Of a DNA stretch of 64,000 nt, positions 1-13,293 are shown piece by piece. The stretch is from Piscicola geometra (taxonomy: Eukaryota > Annelida > Clitellata > Hirudinida > Piscicolidae): assembly GCA_943735955.1 (NCBI GenBank), contig OX030970.1, positions 4,685,869 through 4,749,868 on the forward strand. The letters are read 5' to 3'. The notes below the pieces were generated by a model. That model was not told where the DNA came from and did not search any database. It saw only the letters and a program-made list of their open reading frames with translations. How positions within the stretch are numbered: position 1 is the first letter of the stretch; each line of letters starts with the position of its first letter. Position numbers and translations under genes: made by a program.

Positions 1-452
1 TCGTCACAAATGCTCCAACCAACGAAGAATCCGATGCATAGTTTTCTTTTTCACACATAATTCATGAGAAGGCCTTTTCACAAGTTGTCTCGGAAAACGA
101 ATTACGCGTGTCTGCCGTCATCAATCAAGCAGTCTATTACTATGCGAGCCAAAAGCTTGCTACCTTTTTCATTTACTAAACTGTCAAACTCTTTTTCCAT
201 GCTTTTTTTCTCTATATTTTTTAGAGTTTTTAACGGTTTAAAAATAAATTTTACATTTTAGTGCATTTGAATATGATTTGAAACGAAAAAAAGTGCACTT
301 AGTATGTCTCGTTTAAAAAACCATTTAACCATTTTTTAGTTTAAATATTTAAATAAAAATAAAGTTTGCAAAATTCTTTGATGCACATTTCGATGTTTCA
401 ACTTATAAAAAGAGTCTCAAAAATTAGCAAAATCGTCTTCTGACCAACCCAC
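1..452. other. Intron of the active-zone scaffold gene
   Basis: AT-rich sequence following the donor at 452-451 (AG then gtgggt on the minus strand). No further exon with recognisable PDZ or C2 coding was seen, so the next exon should lie outside the window. Confidence 0.5.
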
Positions 453-3400
453 CTTGCTCTCAAGACCAGCTCAATCTCTCCATTTGAGTAGGACATTATT
501 CGTTCGATTTCGCTCTGGCTTTTCCCCGTCAGTTGATGTCCATTCCACTCGATTATCTGATCGCCTGAAGTTTTTGATTGTTTTTTATCATTAGAACACA
601 GTGTACATTATAGTCTCCAATCTTTTAGAGAAGTGAAAAATAATTTTAAAGAATTGGAAAACAAAAATGTTTATTGTGGAAAACCAATTATGAAAAGTGG
701 GAAAATAATTTTAAAGAAGTTGAAAAATAATTTTAAATATAAATATTTTAAGAACCTTCTTTCACTTCACCATGCAGCTGATCCACAGCGCCTCCCTTGA
801 AGCAATCAAAGTGGAAGGCACATTTTATAGAGTATGGACTGTTTAAGATTAATCTATTAGCATATAAAAATATTTTATTTTTAATTAACATTATTTTTCA
901 AGCAAACGCAAAAAGACAAAATTCATTAGAAACCTCATAAATCTTCGTGACAAACGCTCCCAGCAATCCATCCTTGTCCAGGTACTGACCTCCTATCACA
1001 TTCATTCCGATTCCATGGCCTGGTTTAGGAATAAAATAACTGTTTTATTCATTTTAAAAATTACATATTTTCTAACCTATCATTCGAAATAATTTTTGTT
1101 TTAATTCATTAATTTGAAGAATGTTTAATAGAATTGTAGAAAGAAAACTTTTTTTCAACTGAAAGCACCTTCTAGATACTTGTCCTTGGGGTCTCGAGTT
1201 ACCAAGATAGACTTTGTAGGGAATGGATATTTTCTAGTTTGCTTCTTTCCTTGTTTTATTATCTGTTCATTTGAATTCAATGGTAAAATCATAGTTAGAA
1301 TGTTTTTAAAATTAAATTTGAATAATCTTATCGAAGTTTTTCTCAACGTTTCAGTGAGAAACGGAATAAAATGGTAAACATTATGAGTGAAGGAGTGTAA
1401 CCACTCTCAGTCCTAGGTTTGAATCCAACCGATGTCCTAGTAACCCATAAACGCGGATTTTTAAATCTAGCCTAAATGGCCTGAAAGCCAGTTCAGGTCA
1501 TACTACACTAGAACAATGTTTTTCATTATTATTTTATATAGTATTTAATTGAGCAAGTCAATCGAGAAAAAAAAATTGTGGTTTTATTAAGTTAACACTA
1601 GATACCATTAGGAAGTTACTTATATATAAAAAATGTCTTCAAAAAAGCTTACAACTAAAATGTGTTTAGTTCGTTAATTTAACTTTCAAAAGTTTATTGT
1701 GTAATTAGAACTTGTACTTATTGTAGCTTTTTCACTAATGGTTTTTCGATCAATTTTTTAAACGCTTGATTCGATATCAAAAAGTTGACCGCAAGAAAAC
1801 TCCGAATCACCATATTTTGGTTCCTGAGAGCAATGCCTCCTTGCATGAAGTGGTCTTCGGAGTCTGGAGATGCGGTTGAGAGGTGCTGAATCATCTTCCT
1901 CTGCTGTTCGAGCTGCTGTTGCTGCTGGTACAACATCAACTTTTGCTGCTGCTTTTGGTTCAAGGAAGCATCTTTTCGGAGCAGTTTGATAATTGAATAA
2001 AAAATTCTTTTGTCATTAATTAATAAAATATCAACATCAAAATACATTTTTTGCTTATTTTTCATTATTTTTTTTCAATAATTATTTTAATACTATCGAA
2101 AAAGGGGTGAATTTAAATAAAAGTTAACTTACTTATGTACTGATCGTAGGTTTGAGGGTAAACTCCATGTGGGTAGTCAGTCATTAGAGGGTAAGACTGG
2201 GGGTAGTTGGCAGAGTCAGAAAAGGGTGACTTGGGGTAGGGAGGTTTGTTCATGAGGTTGCGCAAGAATTCGTTGTGCAAAGACGCTTCGAACGAAAGTT
2301 TTTGGGAAGTGTAATCAGCGGGAATTTTGTGTGGCATGAGGTGCTCCTGGAATTGCTTGTGGTTCCGATACATGTTTCGGACTTTGATGAGGTCGTTTGA
2401 GGAGATGTCGGGCATTGCGGCCAATCTGCGGATCTGCTCTTGGATGTACTTGGCCTCTTCCAGTTGGAGTTTTCTCAGTTCAATCTCGAGTCTCAGTTGT
2501 TCTTTCTTTTCTTCTCGAGTGGCTGGGTTTTCATTTTCATCTGGGCAACTGAAGGAAGGTGTTCGGTTGAATCTTCTTTCTTCCATTTTGTAGTCGACAC
2601 TTTTGTCCAAGTGGTAGGGGTTGTTTTTGAAGAGATTGGAAGCAGACCTGCTGTTCACTAGGTGGTTTTCATCTAATTTGTTCAACAAATACGAAGACCT
2701 GGAAACTCCCGAATAATCTTTCGATTCGTTATTGTCTGAATAAGAATGAGGATTGTATCCTTTATCATTAGTTCTAATGTTCTCTGTTTCTTGGTAACTG
2801 CAAGGGTCGAAATACCTATGGTTTGCTGCGAGTCTGTTTTTTTTCAAATTGTATGAAGTTCTATCTGAGCAAATTGTGTCCGAAGAAAAAGGAACGTTCG
2901 AGAGCATCGGGTCAGAGTTTTGTCGTTTGAAAGCCGCTTTCGATTTGCTCAAAACATTCAAGTACTGATTTTCGTTTTTGTTTCTGTACCTGAGGTCGCT
3001 GTTTTCTTTGTAGTAGTTTTGGTCTTCTGGAAGATATTTTCGGCTTAACGACCCTTGCATTTTCCTCTCTTTCATATAAGCTGTCTTTTTGTCTTTGAAA
3101 GCCTTTTTAATTTCTTCTTTGTGGTAGTCTGCATCACGTTTTGCAGGTCCGTAAGAGGGGGAATGACTCCGGCTGTTTTTGAATCTCTTGTCAAACCTCT
3201 TTTTTTCTCTCTCAGCAAGTTCTGCTTCCATGCGTCTCACTTCTTCTTCTTCGTCCAAACGCAGTCTCCTCGATGCAGTCACAATCTGCAATTCTTCTCT
3301 GATTCGCTGCTTCAAAGATTTGATCTCGAGGGGGACTTGAATTCCGTGAATTGTCACCATTTCCACTTTTGGGCTCACATAATGCTTAGTAACTCCACTG

Positions 3401-6400
3401 CCGTCTCTCATGTATTGGAACGATCTGTACTTGGAGTTCTTCATCTTGGTGTCGTACTTTCTCAAATCCGACTTGGAAGCGGAGTGTTTGTGGCTGGGCT
3501 TCGAGTTGAGGAACTCTTCAAGTCGGGAAGTTCTGTTGCTGCTTCTCGCTTTCAGACTGGGCACCACCACCAACTTGTCGTGGGCTCCAAAACTGGTACT
3601 CCTTTGTCTGTAGAAGGGTTTGTAAGCAGCCGCAGAATACAGCCTGCTGCTAGCAACCGAGGCGTCACTGCTATCTTCTTCATCTTCGCTCTTCTCTGAC
3701 GAAGAACCGCCTCTCCTTTGCATTTCTTTATTTATAAAATGCTTTTTCCAACGCTCTTTGGTCACTTCTGTTTCGTTTTCAATTTTCAGTCTGGAATCGG
3801 CAGATCTCGATCGATTTTTTGATGAAGTCATCGAGGAGTTCAGCTGATCAGGAGTCAAGGGCAGAATTCTGCGAGTTTTGTTCTTCGAAGCGTGCATCGT
3901 CTGAGCCTGACTGCTCATTGATAACAGGACCTGAAAAGTGGAGAAAATAATAAAGTAGCTTGATTTTGATAATAAATTTAAATAGCATTTCATGAAATAT
4001 TTAAACTCTTATTGGGGAGCGGGGATGGCTTAGTTGGTAGACGTCGGACTTGCAACTTAAAGGTTGCCAATTCGAATCCTTGGAAGCAACCGTGAACTAT
4101 CATATTTGGGGAGCGGGGATGGCTTAGTTGGTAGACGTCGGACTTGCAACTCAAAGGTTGCCAGTTCGAATCCTTGGAAGCAACCGTGAACTATCATATA
4201 CCTAGTGTATATGATGCGGTGTTTGCGACGTATGCATTGAAAGATGTGTACGTCGTGTGGAGTGGCGCCTTGGCGCATAAGAAACATGGTTCTCAGAACC
4301 ATTGTAACATGGCCTGCGTCTGTCAGGCTGTGAATAGTATAGACCAAAAAAAATTGTTATACCTATAGCCTTCAATTTAGCTATCCTTTAAAAAATCAGA
4401 TAAATGAAATTTTGTAATGAAGCTCACCTTAGAGAGAGCTTTTTTCGTATCGATGTCAGAAAGATCGGCTTGGCTGAGTTGCAGTGAGGAAGAACTGCTT
4501 CTGAGACTGCTCCTCGAAGCTCCCAAACCTTCTGTTGGAGTCTGTGGCAGTTTCTTCTGGGACCTTTTTGTCGATGCGGATGATGCATCTCTGGCGCTCA
4601 ACTCTTGCATTGATTTGAGGTCCTGAATCGAAATGCTGCTCGGGATGAGAATCACTTTATTTCCACAAGAATCTTTATCGAGTGTGTTCAAACCAATGAT
4701 GGAGCTTGATGGCTGATGACCAAGATTGCTTTTATTCATGTTAGAAGATTTTTCTGAAGATTCAACGATTACCAAGTTGAATTTCGTATAGTCCTTTTCG
4801 TCTGGAACCAATTTAAACATGAGTGAACTTTCTTTTTCTGGTGATCTTGTATTTTCATTGGGTATGCATGTAATTTCTTTCGACGCTGCCTCATTTTCAC
4901 AAGTTTTTAGCTGAATATGATAATTTTTCAGACCTTTGTCTTGTTCAAGTCGGCAAGACAAATCTATTGGCTTTATTTCGTTGGTTTCTTTTTGGGTTAT
5001 GAACGATGAAGGGGCTGAAGCTGTAGTAATCATATTTGAAATTATCTTCGACTGTGAATCGTAATCTTGTTTTGTCGAAGGTTTCGAAGTGGTGTTCAGC
5101 TGCGAGGAATTGTGAATTGGATCTGAGTCCCCTTTCATGAAGTTTGCTAAAAATATGTTGACTGAAGTGATCGGCGTGGCCATCAGCATCACATCTTTGG
5201 AGCTCTTAGTGCCACTCATTGAAATTACGTTTTGAGCAAAGCTTTTGCCTTGAGCATCTCCAGACTGAAATAGAGGCATGGGAGTTTGTTCGTTTGGGTT
5301 TTTATGTTTGCTAATTGTAGTTGAGGTGGCAGTGCTGAGTTTTACGCAATTCGCCTGAACAGGTTCCTGTGTTATTCTGCTTATATTTTCAAACTTCGGA
5401 GCTCGTTTCATCAGATTATTTTTTGCAAATTCTTGACTTTCATTCGAAGCTTTGTCGTTTTCGTTTATATGTTCCGAAACAATAGAAGTGCCGTGGATGT
5501 TGCCAAGTGTGGTAACGTTTGCAGATGAAGTTCCCTTAGGTTCACAATGGATTTGATTGATTTTGTTGTAAAGATTTGATGTTGAAGTTGAGCAAGAAAC
5601 ATTTCTTGTATCCAGCTTGCTTGTATTATCTGAGTGTTTGCCAGCATCGTAATCTTTAGGCGAAACACTTGTAGCTGCATTTTTGGAAAATCCCTGGGCA
5701 TTACCCAAAGAAACGGCATTGGGGTTGGAATGATAGTTGTAGGAGCTTACAAAGAACGAAGAAGCATTAGTGGATATGTGGGATATGTTTGTACAACTTG
5801 TGTTCATTAAAAGACTTGAGTTTGACGGTGCAGAGAATTCTTGCATATTCTCAGTCCTGGCTTTCTTCATACTATGGTTTTCCAGAATTCGTGAAAGGTA
5901 TGAAGTTGGTCCGATGGTTTCAACCACCTTACTCTTCTCAATTGACGGAGAAATAGTGTCAGTCAGCAGGGCAGTGTCGTTGGCTACTGAAGCGGCAAAT
6001 GACGCAAGAACGCTGTTTGCAATCGTGTTAGGCGAGGCATACGAAGAATATAGTTCAGGTTTCATGCCTTCAAAACGGTTAATGGGCTTTTGAGATGGCA
6101 AAAAGTCTTTTTTAACAATGACTGGGTTCAGCAAGAGAGAAGAAGCAGGAAAGTTCTTCTTGCTCAGTTCTTCTCCCATGTTGCTGTAGCTGTCGACACA
6201 TATTTCATAGCCATAATTGCTGTCGGATTTTTTGTTCTCATTCCACGGAGAAGCCGTAGACACGGTTGTTCCAGGATACTCTTCTTTTTTGTCAGCAGAC
6301 CTGCACGGTAATGCCAATAAATGAACATATTTTTCTTGAAAGATTTTTTATATAAATGAGTTTTAAAATAATGAAAGACAAAAATTATTTTTCATTTGTT

Positions 6401-9400
6401 GCATAAAACTTCAAATACGAAAGTGTATGCGTGTAATTATAGCCGATGACATTTGTTTCTATTTAAATTAAATTGCCATGTAATTAAGGGACATCAAACA
6501 AAGTATAACATTGAATTTAAAGTTACAATCTAAATTTTAGATTTTGGCTTTTTATAAACTTTTTGACGCTTTCCACTCTCTGTATGCTTCTAAATAAGAA
6601 TTGAATTTAAATTTGTGAAAGTAAAAAATGAATTTTTTGACGGTTTCGTTTCTCATTCATTACAAAGAGACGGCAATACAATCAATTAACACATGGAGGC
6701 TCAGAAACCGAAATACTGTTACAATTTTTGAGACGTTGGCACGTTACTTCGAATTTCATGAATTTGATTTCTTTAATCCTCTACTAGATAGCGCGGAGAG
6801 GACTCTGGAACATTAAAAAAACTAATGTCTACATTAACGTGCTTATTGAACCGAGACATGACGAAGGAAAGACTATATTACGCTTCTTAAAACTATTTAG
6901 AAAACTTAAAAGCTTAGAAACGTAAAAATTGTGAATCTTGCAAATTGTTTGGTTGAGTTTCTAAATGATGACTAACCGGCTGAAGGCTGTGCTGTCTTTA
7001 TGGCGACTCCACGCCAGGAGAGTGTTCGAAGAGCAAGCATTTTCCCCTGACTCGCCAAATGAAATCTGCTTTGAGGAGACAACGTTGTGATTCTGAGTGG
7101 GATAATCACTTTTGGTTTCCGTGTCAGCATGAGGTGCACCGTTCCAGAAAGCACCAGCTGGAGTGGTTTCACTGGTGTTTTTGTAAGTTAGGTCGGAAGA
7201 ATTGGATTGCCTGTAGTTGTAGGCCTGATCATAGGAAATGTTGTTGTTTCCAGGTGAATCGAAAGATGAAGACTTTGTAGTGTAAGTAATCGTAGATATA
7301 GAAGAGTTGAGAGTTGTTTGAGCGACGCTTGAGCGAGTTTCCTCTTGACAATAGTTATTGGCAGGATTGGAATAGAAATTGTTCCTTCCACTCGGGTATT
7401 GGTCGTTCATGCTTTTCATTTCGTCATAAGAACTGCCTTTGAAATCTTGCGTCGAAATTTTTGTTTTATTGTTATAGTCATAGGCTCTGTAGCCTTCATT
7501 GGAAAACCCTTTCAAACTTTCCAAAGAAGTTTTCTTATCACTGTGTTTCTGTGCATTGTCTCCAAAGGACGTTGCCGTCGTTGTTGTGGTAGGCATTTTG
7601 TTTGAGTAAATGGTGGAAGAAGTAGTGTAGAAAGATGAGTTTGAACTTTTTTGGGTGTAAGGAGAACTGTAGGAAACATGCATTGAGGATGCTGTTTCCA
7701 AGGCGATTGATGAGCCTGTCACCACTCCCACCTTCCTGACAGCTGCTGGCGCCGTAGTGTTTGTGAAGGTTTTAGTAGCGTTCGAGGGAAATGATTCTGT
7801 CGAAGCAGGCAAAGTTGAAGAGGTGATGTTGTGCATTTGAACTTCATCGAAAGACTGGCTGGTAACTTTTTTGAATTGGTCATCTTCAAAAAGCTCTCCT
7901 GATCGAAGGGTAGTGTTGTAGTCGAATGAGTTGTTGTAGTTATAGTTTCCGTTGTTGAAATAGCCTGCATTTCTCTGCTCTTCATTTTTGGTGTTTCTGT
8001 AAGAATTGGTATAACCCCCATCGTTAAAGTCGGAAGAAGGTGGTGCTGCTTTTGAAAAGTCGCTTAAGTAAGAAGAATATTGCTGTGGTAGAGTTGAATT
8101 TGAGCTTATAATCGCCTGTTGAAATGGAAAAAAGTCAATTTATTATGAATAAAAAAAAAATTATGTTCTCCCTATTTTCATTTTGTGAGCGTCCTTGAAA
8201 GCTTAATGAACTACTTTGCAACTCGGAATTCTCAGAAGAGGCTAAAATAAATTAGAAAAGCTTTAAAACTATGCCGTAAACCACGAAAAAAAGTCGATAA
8301 AAATTTTATTGTATATATTTTTATTAACAGTGCACCTAGTCTCCACAGTTCTTAAATCTTTTTCGACCTACTAAACGTCTCTGTCCATAAGTTTGATCAT
8401 ATACAAAACACAACTGTACTTGACTCTATTCAGTTAACTATAGGAAAACTTTTTTTCTAGTAGAAATTTTCACATGTATCCGGGCACTTTCTATTAAAAG
8501 ACAATTTCAAATCATTTTTTACCGAATAAATCAAAAGTTTTTAACCATTTTGATCACTCACCTGCTTGCTGGTATTTGCCATTCTTTTGGCGTAGTGCGG
8601 CGTCATCCCAGTGAGGCTTTCGTTGTTCTCAAAGTCCATGTCTTCTTCATTCTTGTGTTCCTCACGCCATCTGCTCGTCGCGTTCATCAGATCTCGTCGT
8701 TTCATGCACACATTGCAGACGCTCTGCGTGAATAGAATTTTTTGTTTGACTGTTATCAACGAATATTTTTTTAGCCTAAAAATATTTTTTTACATATATT
8801 AAATTGTTTAATAATAGTTTGAATGTTTTCAATTTTTGTTTAAAAAGCCCCAAAATATTTTTTAATTTCTAATAACTTTCTTTCAATTCAATCTACCGTA
8901 AAACACTATGTATAAGACGCATGAACACTCTTTAGTTAATAAAAAGCGCTATATAAATATATCAGATTGATTGATTGATGAACAGCAGTAGTGACATTAC
9001 CTCGTCAACACTGGCGCAGTTAGTGCAGATATCAGTTCGCTTGCAATCCTCACACTTCACCTTCCCTTCCACGCTTTCTCTTCCGCATATGACACACATG
9101 AAAGCTCCATCTTCCCCTGTCTTTTCCACTCCCATTCCATATGCCGGCATGCTGCTTTTATCTTCGGTGCTTTCATAATACCTTTGGTAATCTTCGTCGT
9201 TCTTGTTGTTAGTGTTATTGTCGTTGTCGTTGTTGTAGTTGTACGTATTCAGATCAGGGTTTGCCACGTTGTTCTCTTTATTCTTTTCTATTTCAGTTCT
9301 GTCAACAAAATGTTTTGGCTCTATAATTTTATCAAGTGAGCAACAAGCAAAAAAAGCTAAAAAAACTTCAACTTCAATAACAACCCTCAATGAGACTGCT

Positions 9401-12400
9401 GAGAGCAATAAAACAATATGATCTTGTTATAGAGGTCTAAGCCTGCGACCAGAATTCCCTAAGATATCCTTAGAAGTTATAATATTTGAAACTGAAAATA
9501 ATTATGTAATAAAATATATTTTATTTTCATAATTAGATTTAAACATCATATTGAGGTTCAGAAAGATCCTTTTTACAAATTATCGCGCTTATTGGTTCCA
9601 GGCTCCATGCGACAGACGAATATACGTACGCAAGTGCATACGCTCAAATTACTCTTTGATAGAACTACTTGAAAAAATAGGAAACTGAATATAAAATAAA
9701 ACTTGAAAAATATATTAGATATTTTCTTACCTTTTATCTTGTGCCGATCCAATGGGACGTGCTCTGCCTACCTTTGAATTAATTTGAAAACATTTTATTT
9801 AAAGTTTCAACTAAAAATGGAAAAAAACTAATATTAAACATTCAAGTTGTAAAAGTAACAAAATAAAATCAACAAAGGTACCTTTTCATCATAATTTTCA
9901 TCATAATCATCCTCATCAACAATGTCGGGTCCCTCGCTATCGTCATCATCTCCGTCAGCATTATCATTATAACTCCCAACGCTGTTTTGGTTGTTGAATT
10001 CACTTTCCACACTGTCAGCAATAGCACCATTGGAGCTTCTCTTTGGATATTCATCGTCGCCTTCCTTGACATTCTCGTCCATACTCATGCTATAACTATT
10101 TTGTCTGGAGTCGTAGAGATTTCCTTTATCATTAATATGGGAGTTGAAGCCGTTTCTAGCTTTGTCTTCATAATCATAATCATGAGCATATGCATTCTCA
10201 CCAGCCTGCGTATTATTTTTGCCTTCAGTTTCTTTTGGTTCATCGTCAAATTTTCTATCAAAGCTTTTTCTGTAGCTTTCTGCATAGTTGTCTTCGTCAT
10301 AACTACCTGAAGATAACGACTTAATGTCTTGTTTTCCGTAGTTTGCGATAAGAGAGTCTTCATAACTTTCCCTGATGGAGTCGGATGTGGCTTGGTTAAT
10401 GCTAGTGAAATTTTTATCTCCATAAGTGTCGTTGTAATCGCTTTGGTACTGACTATTGTCATTGTACTGACTGTCGTTGGTGAATTGGTTGTTGTTCATG
10501 TATTGATTGTTGTAGTTGTTGTTGTATAAGCTGTTGTCATAGTTGTTGTCATAGTTGTTGTTATAGTTGTTGTATTGGTTGTTGTCCTTGTTGTTGTATT
10601 CGTTTTCATTAATCAATTCATTGTTTTTGTTATATTGGTTGTTGTTGTTGTTTTTGGCAGTGTACTGGTTGTTTTCGTAGCTTTTAGCGGAATTTGAAAC
10701 AGTCTCTTCGTAATTATTTTTGCTAAGGTTGAAGCTATTAACAGAAACGATGTGTTCTTGATTCGATGAGGTGTATGAAAGTTCGGTAGATTTAGTGCTA
10801 GTCATGTTTGAAATACTGTAAGGGGTGGAAACATTGGATGAGGAAGACATGTCGATTTGTTTAGAGTTTGTATTGTAAAAAGATGAAAAGGTTTCTGTGG
10901 AAAGAGAAGAAGAATTAAGGATGGAAGTGAGGGTAGAAGCAATGGTTGAGTTCATATGGCTTGAAATGAAAGGTTCAGTTGAGGTAGTAGTGGCAATGAT
11001 GTTATTGTTCATCGTGATGCCAAACTTGGATGTTGTGCTGTTAATGTAATTGATACTGTAGCTAGAAGTACTGTTGTAAAAATTGTTATTACAAATTGTG
11101 GTGTCAGTGGTGTTAGTTTGGGTTTTCGGAAGAATATTGCTGTAGCTTGTAAATGGAGTTGTAGTCATGTGAATTGAGTTTTGAACCGAATGCAAAGTGC
11201 TGAATGAAGAACTTCCTACTGTGAGACAGTCTGTCACAGAGTTTGTAGAGGGTGTGCTGATTGGATGAAGGTTTGTTGCAATTGGAGTGGTTGTTGAATT
11301 TGTAGAGTTACTCGTCATAGGTTCATTTCCCATCGCTCTCGCCATCACCATCTCGATCTGCTTTCGTTCTTCTTCGTTCAAGTGGCTCAGATCAACTCCC
11401 ATGAAAAGAGGTTCTTCTGAGGTTAAAGCTGATGTGGTTGGCAGGGTCATGCTGGGTGGGGATGGCTTGAGTTGCGAAGAGGTTGTTAGATTGTTGTTGA
11501 GAGTGTTTGAGTTTGTTGGTGCGAAAGAGGAGTGTGAAACGTTCGATGAAGATTGAGCAAATGTTGTGGTGTTGTTGTTGTACTGCTTGGTGCTGGTGCT
11601 CTTAAGCTGAGAAGTGGTCGGTCCATGACTGCTGGTGCTGTTCGGATACATGCTGCTGGTGGAGAATGACAAATCGTAAGCATTTCCACGGGCAGGTTCT
11701 GTGGTGGAAGGGGCTGAAGGAAGCCCATTGAAGACAGGTTTTAGTGCCTCTGGTGTGTTGGAATTCGAAGAAAGAAAAAAAGATGGTGAAAAAGTTGAAG
11801 AAGAAGCAGACGAGATGGCTGAATTGAGTGCATCAAAAACTGGATTGAACTTTGAGGGTAAGAGGGAAGAGGCTTGTTTGAGGCTTTGGAAGGGAGAAGA
11901 AAAAAACTTGGATTGGGTGGTAGTGGTTGGTTGGGATTGGTAGGTGGCTGCTGGGGGTTGGTAGGTGGTTGCTGGGGGTTGGTAGGTGGTTGTTGGAGGG
12001 TGATAGGTGGTTGGTTGAGTTTGGTAGGTGGTTGATTGGGGTTGGTAAATGGTTGATTGGGGTTGGTAGGTGGTTGACTGAGTATGGTGAGTGGTTGATT
12101 GGGATTGGTAGGTGGTTGATTGGGATTGATTAATATTTTGGAAAGAGTTGAATTGTACATTTTGAGAAACAGTTGCTGGTTGAGAAAAAGATGATGTTTG
12201 TGGTTTTAGATCAATTTCATTTTGAAGATTGGTATTTATAGAAGACTGAGAAAGACTAGGTCCTTTGTTTGAAAAAAGTGAATCGAGAGTCAAGTTGCTA
12301 TCAGTTCTTTCAGTGCCATCGTTAAACTTGCCAACTTTGCCATAATTACTTCCATATGCGTTCTCAACATTTGAGAAAAGACTACTACTACTGCCTCCAA

Positions 12401-12575
12401 ATCCACTTCGATAGCCACTGTCATTCCCACTCCTGTTGATTCCACTGCTATTGTTGTTGTTGTTAGTGGGGGTAGGAGAACTGGTGGGGATGTTGCCGAA
12501 TTGTTGTGAGACCAGTTGTTCAGTGCTGTCAATGGCTGAATTGATGAAGCCACTGAGACTCTTGAAAAGACTCAT
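453..12575 (-). CDS. Fife/Piccolo/RIM-family presynaptic active-zone scaffold (3' end outside window)
   Basis: Exons in transcript order: 12575-9882, 9771-9731, 9298-9001, 8723-8562, 8115-6977, 6300-4428, 3930-2133, 1971-1811, 1262-1169, 1019-934, 795-756, 564-453. All phases agree, giving at least 2,832 residues. Exon 1 carries a RIM-type Rab-binding helix (DLSHLNEEERKQIE, near 11.4 kb). The third and fourth exons encode a FYVE-like zinc finger with four CxxC pairs (CVIC, CEDC, CTNC, CNVC). The last four exons encode a PDZ domain with LVTRDPKD, GIGMNVIGG and DQIIEWNG, closest in look to Piccolo/Fife. C2 domains expected further on would lie left of base 1. Family members organise vesicle priming and calcium channels at the active zone. 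Much of the protein is Asn/Ser/Thr/Gln-rich and probably disordered. The start at 12575 was preferred over 12590 for its better context (gccATGa). RIM, Piccolo and Fife cannot be fully separated without the C-terminus. Confidence 0.88.
1385..1515. repeat. Interspersed repeat with a tRNA-like box B, in scaffold intron
   Basis: Contains GGTTTGAATCC, a B-box-like motif, then a core reading GATGTCCTAGTAACCCATAA. The reverse complement of the core recurs at about 39590-39660. Two copies about 38 kb apart in opposite orientation indicate a dispersed repeat, probably an old SINE. It lies in the intron between the exons at 1811-1971 and 1169-1262. Confidence 0.55.
4013..4345 (+). mobile_element. tRNA-derived SINE, subfamily A, tandem head duplication
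   Basis: Two head units start at 4013 and 4107. Each has an A box (TGGCTTAGTTGG) and a B box (TTCGAATCC). The first stops after about 94 bp; the second continues through a body to about 4345. The same body occurs at 35095 and 47537. The element sits in a scaffold intron, antisense to the gene. The head duplication could come from template switching or from unequal exchange. Confidence 0.85.
6301..6976. other. Intron of the active-zone scaffold gene
   Basis: AT-rich, between the donor at 6976 and the acceptor at 6302-6301. Nothing else recognised. Confidence 0.6.
8116..8561. other. Intron of the active-zone scaffold gene
   Basis: AT-rich sequence between the zinc-finger exon and the following disordered-region exon. 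No repeat or gene recognised. Confidence 0.6.
8940..8982 (+). repeat. GCGCTATATAAAT / GATTGATTG repeat tail
   Basis: AAAAAGCGCTATATAAAT followed by a GATT run. The same module recurs at 36296-36348 on the plus strand and at 26183-26222 on the minus strand, with a degenerate piece near 45213. It looks like the 3' tail of a SINE or LINE family. Here it sits in a scaffold intron close to the exon at 9001. Confidence 0.55.
9299..9730. other. Intron of the active-zone scaffold gene
   Basis: AT-rich spacer between the 41-nt micro-exon (9731-9771) and the zinc-finger exon (9001-9298). Nothing else recognised. Confidence 0.6.
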
Positions 12576-13290
12576 GGCTGAGATTTTCAAAAAGATTCAA
12601 GGAAGATTTAAACTATTCTATTGTGGGTTCTCAACTCATTATTTCAAAAAAATAACTAAACGATTTTGTATTTTTGTTTTTATTCGATCAATCCATTCAT
12701 AGCAATGCTCGACATTTCTATCGAATAAATAATTTATTTATTCCATTAAATAATCTTTTTTATTATAACAAATACGCAAAAAAACAGATATGAGCGCATC
12801 ATTGCAACGAAAGATTCGTCTACAGCATCTCCAAACATGGCCATACAACAATCTGGCATCGCCATTTAACTCATCCTTTCACTCGAGCTATTTGCACTCC
12901 CAATCGATTTTGTCTCTGCACAAACCTCAGTGTACGCCCAGTCTTCGTTGCACACTCCAATGTCAAGTGCACGCCGTTAAGCTTAAACATGCAAACACAG
13001 TTTTTGTAAGGATAGTTTCATACAAAGCTTCCATATTATTTATCGTTAAAAACTTTTAAATATTGCAACAAAGTGATTTTTTTGCATTGAAACTAGTGAC
13101 CCAGAATACATTTATTCGATCAAGCACGTTGTTTTATTTGAAACTTGCAACCAAGGTTTCTTTTTTTTAAACGAACCTTGAAGTTTGGTAAGCTTTCTCA
13201 CCAACGAATAATCTTTGGAAAGTCTTTCATACGCCTCCAGGGAGGGAAGCACGCTGATTCACAAAGCTCTTGTGCACTGGATGCATTGTT
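12576..13290. other. Intergenic and probable upstream region of the scaffold gene
   Basis: Holds the 5' UTR or promoter side of the minus-strand scaffold gene. No TATA box or other gene was confidently recognised. Confidence 0.4.
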
Positions 13291-13293
13291 GTT

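Noticed and set aside
3055..3699. 214-codon plus-strand frame
   Set aside because: Shadow of the minus-strand scaffold exon at 2133-3930.
4020..4085. Functional tRNA gene
   Set aside because: A and B boxes are present, but the arms do not form a sound cloverleaf and the unit continues into a SINE body found elsewhere.
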